A stretch of DNA of 64,000 nucleotides, from the NCBI GenBank assembly GCA_011391085.1, contig JAABRD010000021.1, forward strand, positions 1 to 64,000, read 5' to 3'. Shown piece by piece: positions 43,501-52,337 of this stretch. A model generated the notes under the pieces. It saw only the letters and a program-made list of their open reading frames with translations. It searched no databases and was not told where the DNA came from. The stretch comes from Thiotrichaceae bacterium (lineage in GTDB: Bacteria; Pseudomonadota; Gammaproteobacteria; Beggiatoales; Beggiatoaceae). Numbering within the stretch: the stretch's first letter is position 1; each line of letters opens with the position of its first letter. The translations under genes were made by a program, and so were the position numbers.

Positions 43501-45767
43501 GATAACTCCACCGAAGACGACGACCAAATATCTTGTCCTTCCGTTCGAATCACAGTACGCAAGGCTTCATGGCGTTCAACCACGCGCTGCAAAGCCTGAC
43601 GTAAGACAGGGACCGACAAGGTGCCCTCCAGTTGCACGGTGAGATAGAGATGATAGGCTTGTGAACCTGCGGGCATAATTTGTGCTAACGCCCACAGTTG
43701 TTTTTGCGCCTCACTGAGGGGGGCGGTTTGGGTCACTAACACAGTTTTCTCTTCACGTTTGGGCGGAAAAAATTCACCTTCTCGAAGTTCTTCCACACAT
43801 TCCTTGACGACCTCAATCACCCGGTCTATCTCCGCTTCCGTATGGGCGGTAGATAAGAAATAGTTGCGCCATTCCCAAATAAACACGCCCTTTTCCATCA
43901 TGTGATAAAACAAGAGTTCCTGATTACCGGCGTATTTAAACCGAAATTGTGAACCGAAATGTTCAATGGCAATGGGCACCTCTTCTTGGTCAAAATAAGT
44001 ATTCAATTCCGTGGCCAGCCGGGTGGTGAGGCAATTCAAGTTCTCTTGCAACGTGGGACTATGCGCCTTTAAATGTTTCAAGGTCGCCAAAGTGGTTGCC
44101 ATTGCCAAAGGGTGTTGACAAAAGGTGCCTCCGAAGCCAATGCGTTCCACCGTGGGATAAGAATTGTCACCGTAATCCCACATCCCTCCATCAATGGTGT
44201 CCATATATTCTGCCTTCCCGGCCACGATGCCGATGGGCAAACCACCTGCTAAGATTTTGCCATAGGTAGCAATATCCGCAGGGACCCCAAACCACGCTTG
44301 GGCCCCACCGGGATGGAGACGAAAACCGGTAATCATTTCGTCAAACATCAGTAACGCGCCGGCAGACTTAGTGATTTGTCGTAACTGTTGCAGAAACTCT
44401 TTCGGTTGTAAGCTGGGATGCCGACTTTGGACGGGTTCGACTAACACGGCTGCCAGTTCCGTGGCATGTTTGCGAATGTAGTCAAGGGCTTGGTCACTAC
44501 CATATTCTAGCACTATCATGTCCTCTACCATACCTTGAGGCACACTGCGAGTGACGGGGGCGGTGCGTAACACTCCTTTTTCCCACATTGGTTTGACCAT
44601 AGTGCTATCAGAATGACCGTGATAGGAATTTTCAAAAATCACGATTTTTTGCCGACCTGTGGCGGACCGGGCCATTCGTAGGGCAGTCATCACGGCTTCA
44701 GTACCAGAATTGGTAAAGGTCACTCGATCCAATTTCGTGAACTCCGTAATCAATTGGGCGACTTCCCCAACCAGGGGAGAACGCGGAGGACCTGGTTGCG
44801 GTGACTCGCGCATGACTTCTGCCAATGCTTGGAGGAGAAAGGGAGGGTTATGACCAAAGAGGTTGACTCCTTGACCCATCGTGATGTCAATATATTCGTT
44901 ACCATCCACATCCCAAACTCGTGACCCCTGCGCCCGGTGGCCAGTGATAGGGTACAGCATTTCTTTGGTGGTGAAGCGAAACCCCACGGAAGCGCGACTG
45001 TCGGCTAATACGGAACGATATTTTTGCGTAAGTTGTTTAGACGTTTTCGTGCGCTTGGTGTAGCGTTCAATCAAGGCTTCTAAGTGTTGCTGTTGTTTTG
45101 GGGTCAACCCACGGGCCCGAATCTCTAGTGGGGTCAATAGATATTGTGGAGAAGTGGCTGACGAAGGGGAGGAGGCAGGTGGTGCCGACGCAGGAGGAGT
45201 CACCTTCTCAGTTTTTTCAACCTTAACGGTGGTTGCCGTAGTTTTCGGTGCAACCGCGACTGGTGGTGCAGAAGGTTGTAGTACCAATCCGCTGGTATGT
45301 AGAAACGCCAATTGTTGGGAAACGACTTGAGAAATGGCGTTGGAAGCGGCCTGGAGTTGGTGGGCGAAAATCTGTTCCAATTCGGTGCCTTCCGACGCTG
45401 ACAGAAACCGAGTTTCTTGAAGAAACTCGGTTTCTTGAGGTGCCGACGCTGACAGAAACCGAGTTTTTTCCAAAAACTCGGTTTCTTGTTGGAAGAGATG
45501 TTGGTCCAGATAACTGGCGACAGCCTCTAACGTGGTCAAGTCTTCAAAAAATTGGTTAATAGCCACGGTGACGCTAAAGTGTTTCTCGATGGCGCGTTGC
45601 ACTTCCATGAGGGTGAGAGAGTTGGCCCCCAGGTCGAGAAAGGGTACTTGCGTGACCTCTACTCCGGGCGAAATCGGGAGGATTTCGGGGAGGAGAATAC
45701 GCAGGGTGGAAAGGATGCTGTCGCGTTGTGATGGAGGTGATGAGAGGTCTGGGGTAGTAGTTGACAT
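40506..45767 (-). CDS. ACP-aminotransferase-NRPS hybrid (ACP-AMT-C-A-PCP)
   Basis: 1753 residues. ACP with Ser near 49 (LGANSL); a Pro/Ala linker; a class III PLP aminotransferase about 245-650 (TNSGTEAVMTALRMARSATG, LLMFDEMITGF, Lys in TYGKILAGGLPIG near 504) like the amination domain of mycosubtilin/iturin synthases, which converts a beta-keto acyl-ACP to beta-amino; C about 675-1090 (HHLISDGMS); A about 1125-1625; PCP near 1675 (LGGHSLL). The A-domain code reads DATKIGEVGK, close to asparagine codes. The upstream PKS ends in AT without an ACP, so this N-terminal ACP likely completes that module. Two palindromes add a repeated ETEFLEKTRFLSAS peptide after the ACP. Confidence 0.92.
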   Translation of the reverse strand: MSTTTPDLSSPPSQRDSILSTLRILLPEILPISPGVEVTQVPFLDLGANSLTLMEVQRAIEKHFSVTVAINQFFEDLTTLEAVASYLDQHLFQQETEFLEKTRFLSASAPQETEFLQETRFLSASEGTELEQIFAHQLQAASNAISQVVSQQLAFLHTSGLVLQPSAPPVAVAPKTTATTVKVEKTEKVTPPASAPPASSPSSATSPQYLLTPLEIRARGLTPKQQQHLEALIERYTKRTKTSKQLTQKYRSVLADSRASVGFRFTTKEMLYPITGHRAQGSRVWDVDGNEYIDITMGQGVNLFGHNPPFLLQALAEVMRESPQPGPPRSPLVGEVAQLITEFTKLDRVTFTNSGTEAVMTALRMARSATGRQKIVIFENSYHGHSDSTMVKPMWEKGVLRTAPVTRSVPQGMVEDMIVLEYGSDQALDYIRKHATELAAVLVEPVQSRHPSLQPKEFLQQLRQITKSAGALLMFDEMITGFRLHPGGAQAWFGVPADIATYGKILAGGLPIGIVAGKAEYMDTIDGGMWDYGDNSYPTVERIGFGGTFCQHPLAMATTLATLKHLKAHSPTLQENLNCLTTRLATELNTYFDQEEVPIAIEHFGSQFRFKYAGNQELLFYHMMEKGVFIWEWRNYFLSTAHTEAEIDRVIEVVKECVEELREGEFFPPKREEKTVLVTQTAPLSEAQKQLWALAQIMPAGSQAYHLYLTVQLEGTLSVPVLRQALQRVVERHEALRTVIRTEGQDIWSSSSVELSVVNFSATANQAVQHWFAQDTQTPFDLTQPLFRAYLLKVAEQRHLLVLTAHHLISDGMSLDIVLQETAKFYSGLCQGTPVTLPPPLQYREYVQWQTEHSPTHPHASYWLNKFAGTLPVLDLPTDHPYPPLRSYQGRRQSLRLDPHVCSQVKQLSQQQGCTYFMTFLAVYALFLHRLTHQDQVVVGIPTLGRSLKRSTQLVGYCTHLLPIQSVLPDGSQTFLTYLKTLRGVLLEAYQHQDYPFAYLINQLKLRRDGSHSPLVATVFNLDRPVEAPRLHGLQVTWQPRSIQYTAFDLTFNLTEMGQDLFLECDYNIDVLEDSTIARWLGHFQTLLAGIVTQPQQAVSQLPLLTEAQRHQILVAWNNTRADYPRDQCFQHLFATQVEKTPEAIAVVFEDQQLTYAQLNQKANQLAHYLQTLGILPDTLVGICFERSINMLVAILATLKAGGAYLPLDPSYPPTRLAFMLEDAKVPVLLTQSHLLNHLPSHLAQVLCLDTQWDTVSSQPTTNPHSATTPTNLAYVIYTSGSTGKPKGTMIVHQGLINYLSWAVKAYDVANGAGSLVYSTIGFDATITSIFAPLLAGRPVVLLPEKEQEIEVVSTTLVSHLQAQRNWSLAKVTPAHLEILNALLPKEPLQPCRYLILGGEALTCKSVSFWRTYAPKTHLINEYGPTETVVGCCVYEVNDQTPQEGTVAIGRPIANTQLYILDANLQPVPIGVPGELYIGGDGLARGYLNRPDLTAEKFIRNPFIPNSTNRLYKTGDLARYLPNGNLEYLGRIDNQVKIRGFRVELGEIETLLLTHPQVKESVVSVHRLSSQDLRLVAYLVMNNQTPVTDTELRHFLFDKLPEYMVPTVFIRLETFPLTPNGKVDRKALPLPEGVRPQLEAEFVSPKNHSEQQIAQIWQDLLKLKRVGIYDNFFELGGHSLLIIPLRDKLQQTFNREISPVDLFKYPTVHTLAQFLTQSPLDSLPGVQGTALTPQQLASRQKQAFLKQQARRKN
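45402..45487. repeat. Two GAAACCGAGTTTCTT palindromes inserted in frame
   Basis: Hairpins 45402-45437 and 45452-45487 encode two copies of ETEFL-x-x-TRFLSAS in the linker after the ACP of the aminotransferase protein. The frame is preserved. Confidence 0.75.
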
Positions 45768-45972
45768 TGGATTATTTATGTTTAAGAGTTGTCTTTAAAA
45801 TTGAGGCTGACATAATGGCCTGAAGGATAGTTTTATACCGCCTTGAGATTCTTGTAACCCCTTTGAAAGGTTGGAGTGGAGGCTTTAGCCGGTGGAGATG
45901 CCGCGATGTTTAATTTGGTGCCAACCCCCACCGGCTAAAGCCTCCACTCCAACGCCTCCACTTCAACGTTTT
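45768..45972. repeat. GGAGTGGAGGCTTTAGCCGG hairpin
   Basis: Arms at about 45871-45894 and 45931-45954 form a hairpin between the propeller gene and the aminotransferase gene. No gene or promoter is evident. Confidence 0.65.
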
Positions 45973-47169
45973 TTATTCCCAAATCGCAGCAGTGGCATTC
46001 ACATTCAATCTTAACACCTGCCCCGTATGTTTATTCGCTTCGGTTTCATACGGTGCTAGGTAAATAAATTGGCCATCAAAGGCGCCGCCGATAAACCCTT
46101 TGTTGTTTTCGTTAAGCGAGGTCGTGTCATAGATTTTCCAACTGGTTGGGTTGGTAAATTCTCCTTGGGTATCATAACGAGTGATTTGCCCATGATAAAC
46201 ATTTTGGGCACGACAGTGGGGGACAAAATAGATATAGCGGCCATCAAAAATACCTCCGAAGAAGCCTCGACTGTTCGGGTGAATCTGGGTAGTATCATAA
46301 ACCTCCCAACTATGCTTCTCCGTGAACTGACTCTGGGTGTCATAACGGGTGAACTGACCCTGTCTGGAAATGCCGTTGTGGTAGGGGACGAAGTAAATAT
46401 ATCGTCCGTCAAACACGGCACCAATGAACCCTTTGCTGTTCTCATGAACCTTGGTAGTATCATAAACTTCCCAACTGTAGTCTTCCGTGAAACCACCTTG
46501 GGTATCGTAACGAGTGACCTGACCATGATGTGTCAAGGGGTTGAAAGCGGAAATATAGGGAACGAGATAGACATAGCGTCCATCATACACTCCCGCATGG
46601 AAGCCTTTACTCTGGCGGTGAATGTAGGTGGTATTATAGACTTCCCAACTATAGAGGTTGGTGAAGTCACCTCGCGTGTCGTAACGAGTCACTTGACCAT
46701 GGGCAGTTTGAAAGTCTAGTTGATAGGGAACGAAATAAACGTATCTGCCATCATAGACACTGCCTATGAATCCTTTGCTATGGGGATGCAGTTGAGTTGT
46801 ATCGAACACCGTCCAGCTATAAACGTCAGTAAATTCTTCTCTGGTGTCGTAGCATGTCACTTGACCATGATGCTTGCCATTGTAATAAGGCACGAAATAA
46901 AGGAAGCGTCCATCGAAGCTACCATTGATGAACCCTTTGCTGTTCGGATGGACATGCGTGGTGTCATACAATAACCAACTGTAGGCACTCAGAAAATCTT
47001 GTCGAGTGTCATATCTGAGAACTTGACCAGATGGGGTGCCATTGTTACAGGGCACGAAATAGACATAACGGCCATCGAATAGGGCCCCGGCGTAGCCTTT
47101 GCTACGGGGGTCGATGTAGGTGGCGGTGTCGAGAAAAGTGACGTCTTCTTCTAAATAGGAAGGGAACAT
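45973..47169 (-). CDS. Seven-repeat beta-propeller-like protein
   Basis: 398 residues made of seven repeats of about 54 residues, each reading SKGF-x-G-x-FDGRYVYFVPY, then GQVTRYDT, F-T, SW-x-VYDTT. Seven such units suggest a closed seven-bladed propeller with the FDGRYVYF strand inside each blade. No signal peptide, membrane segment or catalytic motif is seen. It lies between the extender-unit genes and the aminotransferase protein, all on one strand, and a fragment of a second copy is at 38545-38890. Function in the cluster is unknown; binding or scaffolding is a guess. CATTATT heptamers adjoin the ATG. Confidence 0.7.
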   Translation of the reverse strand: MFPSYLEEDVTFLDTATYIDPRSKGYAGALFDGRYVYFVPCNNGTPSGQVLRYDTRQDFLSAYSWLLYDTTHVHPNSKGFINGSFDGRFLYFVPYYNGKHHGQVTCYDTREEFTDVYSWTVFDTTQLHPHSKGFIGSVYDGRYVYFVPYQLDFQTAHGQVTRYDTRGDFTNLYSWEVYNTTYIHRQSKGFHAGVYDGRYVYLVPYISAFNPLTHHGQVTRYDTQGGFTEDYSWEVYDTTKVHENSKGFIGAVFDGRYIYFVPYHNGISRQGQFTRYDTQSQFTEKHSWEVYDTTQIHPNSRGFFGGIFDGRYIYFVPHCRAQNVYHGQITRYDTQGEFTNPTSWKIYDTTSLNENNKGFIGGAFDGQFIYLAPYETEANKHTGQVLRLNVNATAAIWE

Positions 47170-47187
47170 AATGAATAATGAATAACA

Positions 47188-47219
47188 GAAACTAAGTTTC
47201 TTGAAGAAACTTAGTTTCT
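47188..47219 (-). terminator. GAAACTAAGTTTC hairpin
   Basis: A perfect palindrome upstream of the propeller gene and downstream of the FkbH-like gene. It could attenuate transcription between them; it is also a dispersed repeat. 47220-47348 has no gene. Confidence 0.4.
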
Positions 47220-47348
47220 TAGGTTTAGGAACTTAATTTTTGTCCATCTTCATACAACGTTTCAGGCGCAATATCTGCACCATTGGGATTCACCGTTTAT
47301 TTTGCGGTAGTGATGCAAAAACTCGGTTTCTACCTATCGTTACCATCC

Positions 47349-48410
47349 CTACTCAATCCTAACCGTCAAATACCCAGGAAACGGTTGCACCAAACTTAAA
47401 TCATTTTCCAATATCACCCTGTCGTAAACCTTTTCCACTTCTTTAAAATGATTGAACTTATAAGTCATGTACATCATTCGGTTCCGGTCATTGGAAATAA
47501 ATTCGGCACGCAGACGCACTCCTTTATTCCGCGCTTCATTGCGAAGGTGATTAATCATTACCGTGCCCACGCCTCTGGACATCACGCGGCAAGACATCAG
47601 TAACAATTTGATAGTCCATACCTCCTTATCACATTCTATCAACAGTAACCCAATCTTGCCGTAAGTGCCATATTTGTCATCCAAGCCGGCAATGAACAGC
47701 AGATGTTGGTCCGATTGACGAAATTGGTTTAACTCGTCGTAGGAATAAGTATAACCCGTGGTATTCAATTGATTCGTGCGGACCGTCAACTCTTCGGCCC
47801 GTTTTAAATCCTCCTCCTTGGCCCGACTCAAGGTGAACACCATGTTCAGGGTGGCCAGAAATTCTTCCTTGGGTCCCACAAAACTGTCTTCCACTTGTTG
47901 ACGATTCATATCGCTTAAATACATCCAGCGGCGTTTGGCAGAATCTTCCGTGATAAATTTGGGATTCAGGGGTGGCAAGTCCAACATAGTATGGAGGTCG
48001 GCAGCGTCAATACATAGCACTTGGGGTTGCGAGAAACTCACTTCCTCCCGTTCAAATGCCTGGTCATCAATAAACGCAAAGGTGTCAATACCAATGTTCA
48101 ACTGCTTGGCTATCGTTTCAATATTTTGCGCTTTGGAGTTCCAGTTAATTTGAGGATACAGGAAGTATTCAGCTAATCCAAACGCTTGCAGTTTGGCCAT
48201 CGCCGGGTCAAATTCATTTTTGCTGGCAATCGATTGTAGAATCCCTCGACTGTCTAGCGTCTTGATGATGTCAATGACACCTTCCCGTAGAGTCACCTGG
48301 TCATGTTCTAACAATACGCCATTCCAGACGGTGTTGTCTAAGTCCCAGACCACACATTTGACCTTTTTTTCACTTCTGGGATTGGAATTAGGATTGAGTT
48401 GCGTCGTCAT
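47349..48410 (-). CDS. FkbH-like glyceryl-ACP synthase (HAD superfamily)
   Basis: 353 residues. The HAD motif CVVWDLDNTVWNGVL is followed by the FkbH signature ILQSIASKNEFD, FAFIDDQAFEREEV and a C-terminal GNAT-like region ending near VYDRVILEND. FkbH-type enzymes take 1,3-bisphosphoglycerate, dephosphorylate it and load glyceryl on a dedicated ACP, the first step to methoxy- or hydroxymalonyl-ACP. The start overlaps the end of the acyl-CoA dehydrogenase gene by 23 bp, so translation is coupled. With the ACP and dehydrogenase genes upstream this is a complete extender-unit set apart from the methyltransferase. Confidence 0.88.
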   Translation of the reverse strand: MTTQLNPNSNPRSEKKVKCVVWDLDNTVWNGVLLEHDQVTLREGVIDIIKTLDSRGILQSIASKNEFDPAMAKLQAFGLAEYFLYPQINWNSKAQNIETIAKQLNIGIDTFAFIDDQAFEREEVSFSQPQVLCIDAADLHTMLDLPPLNPKFITEDSAKRRWMYLSDMNRQQVEDSFVGPKEEFLATLNMVFTLSRAKEEDLKRAEELTVRTNQLNTTGYTYSYDELNQFRQSDQHLLFIAGLDDKYGTYGKIGLLLIECDKEVWTIKLLLMSCRVMSRGVGTVMINHLRNEARNKGVRLRAEFISNDRNRMMYMTYKFNHFKEVEKVYDRVILENDLSLVQPFPGYLTVRIE

Positions 48411-49569
48411 GTCTTCTCGCTTTTCTCTTTTCTAAGAGGAAATTTTGATAACCTGATTTGGCGATAATAATTTGTTGCATTTGGGAACTGCCTTCAATAA
48501 TCTCCATGATTTTGGCATCCCGCAGGTATCTTTGCACCGGGTAATCACTGCTACATCCATTGGCACCGTGAATTTGCACGGCATCACTGGCAACTTGGTT
48601 AATCATTTGGGAAGCAAAATATTTGGCTATCGATGTTTCCATAATCAAGGAAGGGTCGCCTTTGTCTTTCAGATAAGCGGCATGGTAACATAATAACCGG
48701 GCCGCTTTAATTTGAGTAATCATATTGGCTATCATCTGTTGAATCAGTTGATGGCCTTTCAAGAAACCGCCAAATTGTTTACGTTCCCCCGTGTAATACA
48801 GGCAAGCATCTAGGCAGGCTTGACCGCCTCCGACACAACCCCAGCCGACGCAGTAACGGCCATGGTCAAGGGCGGCGCCGGCGACATGAGAGAAGCCGAA
48901 ACCGATTTTGCCGACGAGATGGTCTTCGGGAATGCGGCAGTCTTTCATCAAGAGTTGCGCTAACATGGCGGACCGAAAACCTAACAAGCCGTTAATCGGT
49001 AGGGTGGAGAAGCCAGGACGGTCTCGTGTCACCAAAAATGCGGAGGGTTTGCCTTCACATTGGGCGAAAATGAGAAATAGGTTGGCGACTTGACCAAATG
49101 AAATCCATTTCTTTTCGCCATTTAAAACATAAGCATTGTCAACATGAGTCGCCGTGGTTTCAATACTTTTAGCGTCGCTACCGACGTTCGGTTCGGTCAA
49201 ACCAAAACCGCCAATGACTTCGCCCGTGGCTAATTTGGGGAGCCATTGCGTTTTTTGGGCGGGCGTTCCCCATTTTAACAAGGCTTGACAAACCATGCCA
49301 TGTACGGTGATTAAACTGAGTAAGGAGGCACTGCCGCCGCCGATTTCTTCGCAGAGGAGACCGAAGGTGAGGGCGTCCATGCCAGGTCCTCCGTATTCGG
49401 AGGGCACGATGGCGCCTAAGTAACCTTGGTTGGCCAGTTTCTGAATCACTTCGGAAGGAATGCGTTCATCCTGGTCCCATTGGTCCGCATACGGGGCCAT
49501 TTCTTGGGTGACAAAGGCGCGGAATTGTTCTTGGTGCTGTTTTTGTTGAGAAGTGAGTTCGAGGTCCAT
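48388..49569 (-). CDS. FkbI-like acyl-CoA/ACP dehydrogenase
   Basis: 393-residue flavoprotein of the acyl-CoA dehydrogenase family: FGLTEPNVGSDAKSIET and KKWISFGQVANLFLIF bind FAD and substrate, and GRYCVGWGCVGGGQACLDAC and ERKQFGGFLKGHQLIQQM are family motifs. In methoxymalonyl clusters this FkbI-type enzyme oxidises the ACP-bound C3 unit on its way to hydroxymalonyl-ACP. It overlaps the FkbH-like gene and follows the small ACP. CATTTTC heptamers stand in front of the start codon instead of a ribosome site. Confidence 0.85.
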   Translation of the reverse strand: MDLELTSQQKQHQEQFRAFVTQEMAPYADQWDQDERIPSEVIQKLANQGYLGAIVPSEYGGPGMDALTFGLLCEEIGGGSASLLSLITVHGMVCQALLKWGTPAQKTQWLPKLATGEVIGGFGLTEPNVGSDAKSIETTATHVDNAYVLNGEKKWISFGQVANLFLIFAQCEGKPSAFLVTRDRPGFSTLPINGLLGFRSAMLAQLLMKDCRIPEDHLVGKIGFGFSHVAGAALDHGRYCVGWGCVGGGQACLDACLYYTGERKQFGGFLKGHQLIQQMIANMITQIKAARLLCYHAAYLKDKGDPSLIMETSIAKYFASQMINQVASDAVQIHGANGCSSDYPVQRYLRDAKIMEIIEGSSQMQQIIIAKSGYQNFLLEKRKARRHDDATQS

Positions 49570-49643
<74 letters not shown>

Positions 49644-49883
49644 TTACTTCATTTTTCGTTGAATGAACCCCACAATCGCATTGAGGGTCCTAAAGTTGTC
49701 GTAATCAAGGTCGTCATTTTCCACCTTGACACCAAATTCTTTTTCGACGAAGAGTACCAGTTGCATGGCAAACAGGGAGTTGACTAATCCTGATGCAAAC
49801 AGGTCGTCATCGTTTCCGACTTGGACACTAATAAATTGTGCCAGAAACGATTTCGTCTTCTCCAGAATGTCAGTTGTTGTCAT
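49644..49883 (-). CDS. Free-standing acyl carrier protein (FkbJ-like)
   Basis: 79-residue ACP with phosphopantetheine Ser in FASGLVNSLFAMQLV and an acidic second half. Its place between FkbK- and FkbI-like genes marks it as the carrier on which the C3 extender unit is built. The start at 49883 has an AAAGG site at good spacing. Confidence 0.88.
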   Translation of the reverse strand: MTTTDILEKTKSFLAQFISVQVGNDDDLFASGLVNSLFAMQLVLFVEKEFGVKVENDDLDYDNFRTLNAIVGFIQRKMK

Positions 49884-49942
49884 CGTGTGTACCTTTATTT
49901 TATCGGCTTGACAGTTCCATAGAAACTAAGTTTCTTCAATTG

Positions 49943-50803
49943 TTAGCGCGTGGTTTGATAGGTGTAAAAACCTTGTCCACTCTTGCGGCCATGTAAGCCG
50001 GCATCCACCATCTTTTTTAACAGGGGACAAGGGCGATATTTGCTGTCATTGAAACTTTCATATAAGACTTCGATGGAATAGAGAATGGTATCTAATCCAA
50101 TCAAGTCCGCGGTTTCCAACGGTCCCATTTTGTGACCAAAACAGTTCTTGAAAATGAGGTCCACATCTTGCGCCGTGGCCACTTGGTCTTGGACGAGGAA
50201 GATGGCTTCATTCACCATCAACATGAGGACGCGGTTGGAAACGAAGCCAGGGGCGTCGTTGACGAGAATGCAATCTTTGCCCATTTGGGCTAAGAATTTT
50301 TTCGCAATCTCAATCGTTTCCTCAGAAGTGTGGTAGCCACGAATAACTTCTACCGTCTTCTTCATGGGGACGGGATTCATGAAGTGCATCCCAATCACTT
50401 GCGCCGGGCGTTGAGTGGCAGAACCAATACGAGTGATCGAAATGGCAGACGTGTTCGCTGCAAACACACAACGGGGAGGACAGATGGCATCCATTTGAGA
50501 ATAGATAGGTTTTTTAATCTCCCATTTTTCGATGACGTTCTCCACCACAAAATCGGCATCTTTAAATAACTGATAGTCCGTGGTGAAGGTGATTTTCTGT
50601 AAGGTATTGTCTAAGTTTTCGGCATTCTTTTTGTTAAAGAAACCTTGAAAACGAATATTGTTTCGAATTTCTTGTTTAGCACGTTCTAAAATGCTATCCG
50701 AAATGTCGATCAGGATGACGCGGTGACCTGTTTGCGCTAAGTTTTGTGCTACCCCAACGCCCATGACGCCGGCCCCGATAACACCAATGATTTGAAGGTC
50801 CAT
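49943..50803 (-). CDS. FkbK-like 3-hydroxyacyl-CoA dehydrogenase
   Basis: 286 residues, a 3-hydroxyacyl-CoA dehydrogenase: Rossmann motif IGVIGAGVMGVGVAQNLAQT with the following acidic ID for NAD, GMHFMNPVPMKKTVEVIRG with the catalytic His, and NDAPGFVSNRVLMLMVNEA. In methoxymalonyl-ACP clusters the FkbK-type enzyme oxidises glyceryl-ACP. First gene of the fkbKJIH-like block. Ribosome site GAGAGA. No O-methyltransferase (FkbG) accompanies it. Confidence 0.88.
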   Translation of the reverse strand: MDLQIIGVIGAGVMGVGVAQNLAQTGHRVILIDISDSILERAKQEIRNNIRFQGFFNKKNAENLDNTLQKITFTTDYQLFKDADFVVENVIEKWEIKKPIYSQMDAICPPRCVFAANTSAISITRIGSATQRPAQVIGMHFMNPVPMKKTVEVIRGYHTSEETIEIAKKFLAQMGKDCILVNDAPGFVSNRVLMLMVNEAIFLVQDQVATAQDVDLIFKNCFGHKMGPLETADLIGLDTILYSIEVLYESFNDSKYRPCPLLKKMVDAGLHGRKSGQGFYTYQTTR

Positions 50804-50828
50804 AATTTCTCTCTCAAATAATTAAGAA

Positions 50829-51070
50829 GTTGGAGTACGGAATTAATTCCGTTAAGTTGGAGTACGGAATTCATTCCGTTAAGTTGGAGTACGGAATTAA
50901 TTCCGTTAAGTTGGAGTACGGAATTAATTCCGTTAAGTTGGAGTACAGAATTAATTCCGTTAAGTTGGAGTACGGAATTCATTCCGTTAAGTTGGAGTAC
51001 GGAATTAATTCCGTTAAGTTGGAGTACGGAATTCATTCCGTTAAGTTGGAGTACGGAATTCATTCCGTAC
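50829..51070. repeat. Nine tandem 27-bp palindromic units
   Basis: Nine units of TTGGAGTACGGAATTAATTC + CGTTAAG, each centred on GGAATTAATTCC or GGAATTCATTCC. Because 27 is a multiple of three and no unit carries a stop, long frames run through on both strands (NGINSVLQL or YGINSVKLE per unit). These frames have no independent support as genes. Confidence 0.85.
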
Positions 51071-51095
51071 TTCCTCATGGTTTCCCCAGCCGGCG

Positions 51096-52337
51096 TTATT
51101 CCTTCACCTCTACCGCACTTTTCACCCTAAACAGCAACGGTTCCTTCTCGTCTGGAACATGGTGGAGGAGGATATTGAGGAACATATCCCCAAACGGCGT
51201 CTTGTAGGTGGCACAGGGAATCTGAGTCGTTAAGTCACCATCGATGATGGTAGCGGCGGATTTCCCTAACTCTTCACAACTCTTCTTGGGTGTGTGATTG
51301 GGCAAGATTCCAGTCAGCCAGTGCATGACGTTTAAGAGGAATTGCACATTGTGGGGCGCCTCGGAATTGTTCATACCCATCTTGAAGATGTTGGGTTCAT
51401 TGCCAGCCAATTGGGCCGTCAACATCCCGGCCTCTCCCATCATCACCATGCGGCCTTTGCCGAAGTTTAAGGTCGCACCTTGCAACATCCCCTCGGCATA
51501 AGTGCTTGGGACTCCCAATACCTTGGGGTTAGTCTTGGATGGCCAGGTGTTGAAGTTTTGGTCGATGGGGAGAACTTGTTTAGCACCTTCCCCTAATACC
51601 ATCAAGGGACGAATTTGAGTACCGGGTTTGGTCAAAAATGCTTCGCCGGTAAAGGACGTGACAAACTCAATTTTTTCAGAAGCGTCACGACCTTCGATGA
51701 TGGGATGATTTTGGAGGTAACCATCTCCCGCTGGCACCGTGCTATCTTCGCGCCAAAACTTGATGAGGTTAGCATCGGGGGCCATTGGGTTTTGGAAAAA
51801 AGTATTCCGTACCGCATAGCCATTGCCCAGGATAAACCCAAACCGCAACGCCAGTTCCTCGGCGGCCCCTCCGAAGGGCAGATGGTCTGCGACTAACAGA
51901 AGGGAACCGCCCTCACTGACCCAATTCACCACGGCATCGATTTCATCTGTCGTGAAAGCAGAGGGGGTGGGGAGTACCCACTTTTCCATACCACCGCTGT
52001 TTGCTTCATTGATGGGGTTAGAAATGACTAAGACACCCACATCTTTGAGGACCTCTAAAGACAACTTTTCCTTCAGTCCCTCAACCAGATAACCATCTTT
52101 ACGAAGCACTTTGGTGAAAGGCTGGAAGCGGCCATCCACGGTATGCCAATTGTAATGGGCTTCGTCAATCACCACACGCAGACCGGTTCCTTCTGGATAG
52201 GCTGGATTGGCAATGGGGGGATCGAAGTTTGGATCACCCAATTGGTCATGTTCTTGGGCATTCACCCAGGGCGACTGGATCACAAGTACGCTGGATAGCA
52301 AAGTCACAGCAACGGAGTTTAATATTCTCGTTCTCAT
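51096..52337 (-). CDS. Secreted protein of unknown function (DUF4350-like fold)
   Basis: 413 residues with a signal peptide (cleavage after VNA near 27). The mature part has RVVIDEAHYNWHTV, GVLVISNPI, VVNWVSEGGSLLLVADHLPF and MVMMGEAGML, the alternating strands and helices of a glutamine-amidotransferase-like fold as in DUF4350 proteins; no catalytic triad is evident. Two late Cys (KKSCEEL, TQIPCATY) may pair. It has a strong AAGGAG ribosome site, unlike most cluster genes. It sits between the first PKS gene and the extender-unit genes on the same strand. Its link to the pathway is unproven. Confidence 0.65.
   Translation of the reverse strand: MRTRILNSVAVTLLSSVLVIQSPWVNAQEHDQLGDPNFDPPIANPAYPEGTGLRVVIDEAHYNWHTVDGRFQPFTKVLRKDGYLVEGLKEKLSLEVLKDVGVLVISNPINEANSGGMEKWVLPTPSAFTTDEIDAVVNWVSEGGSLLLVADHLPFGGAAEELALRFGFILGNGYAVRNTFFQNPMAPDANLIKFWREDSTVPAGDGYLQNHPIIEGRDASEKIEFVTSFTGEAFLTKPGTQIRPLMVLGEGAKQVLPIDQNFNTWPSKTNPKVLGVPSTYAEGMLQGATLNFGKGRMVMMGEAGMLTAQLAGNEPNIFKMGMNNSEAPHNVQFLLNVMHWLTGILPNHTPKKSCEELGKSAATIIDGDLTTQIPCATYKTPFGDMFLNILLHHVPDEKEPLLFRVKSAVEVKE

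Noticed and set aside
50749-51207. Long frames on both strands through the 27-bp array encoding 9-residue repeats
   Set aside because: They result from a stop-free unit whose length is a multiple of three; both strands are equally open, there is no ribosome site, and one runs into FkbK and the other into the secreted-protein gene.
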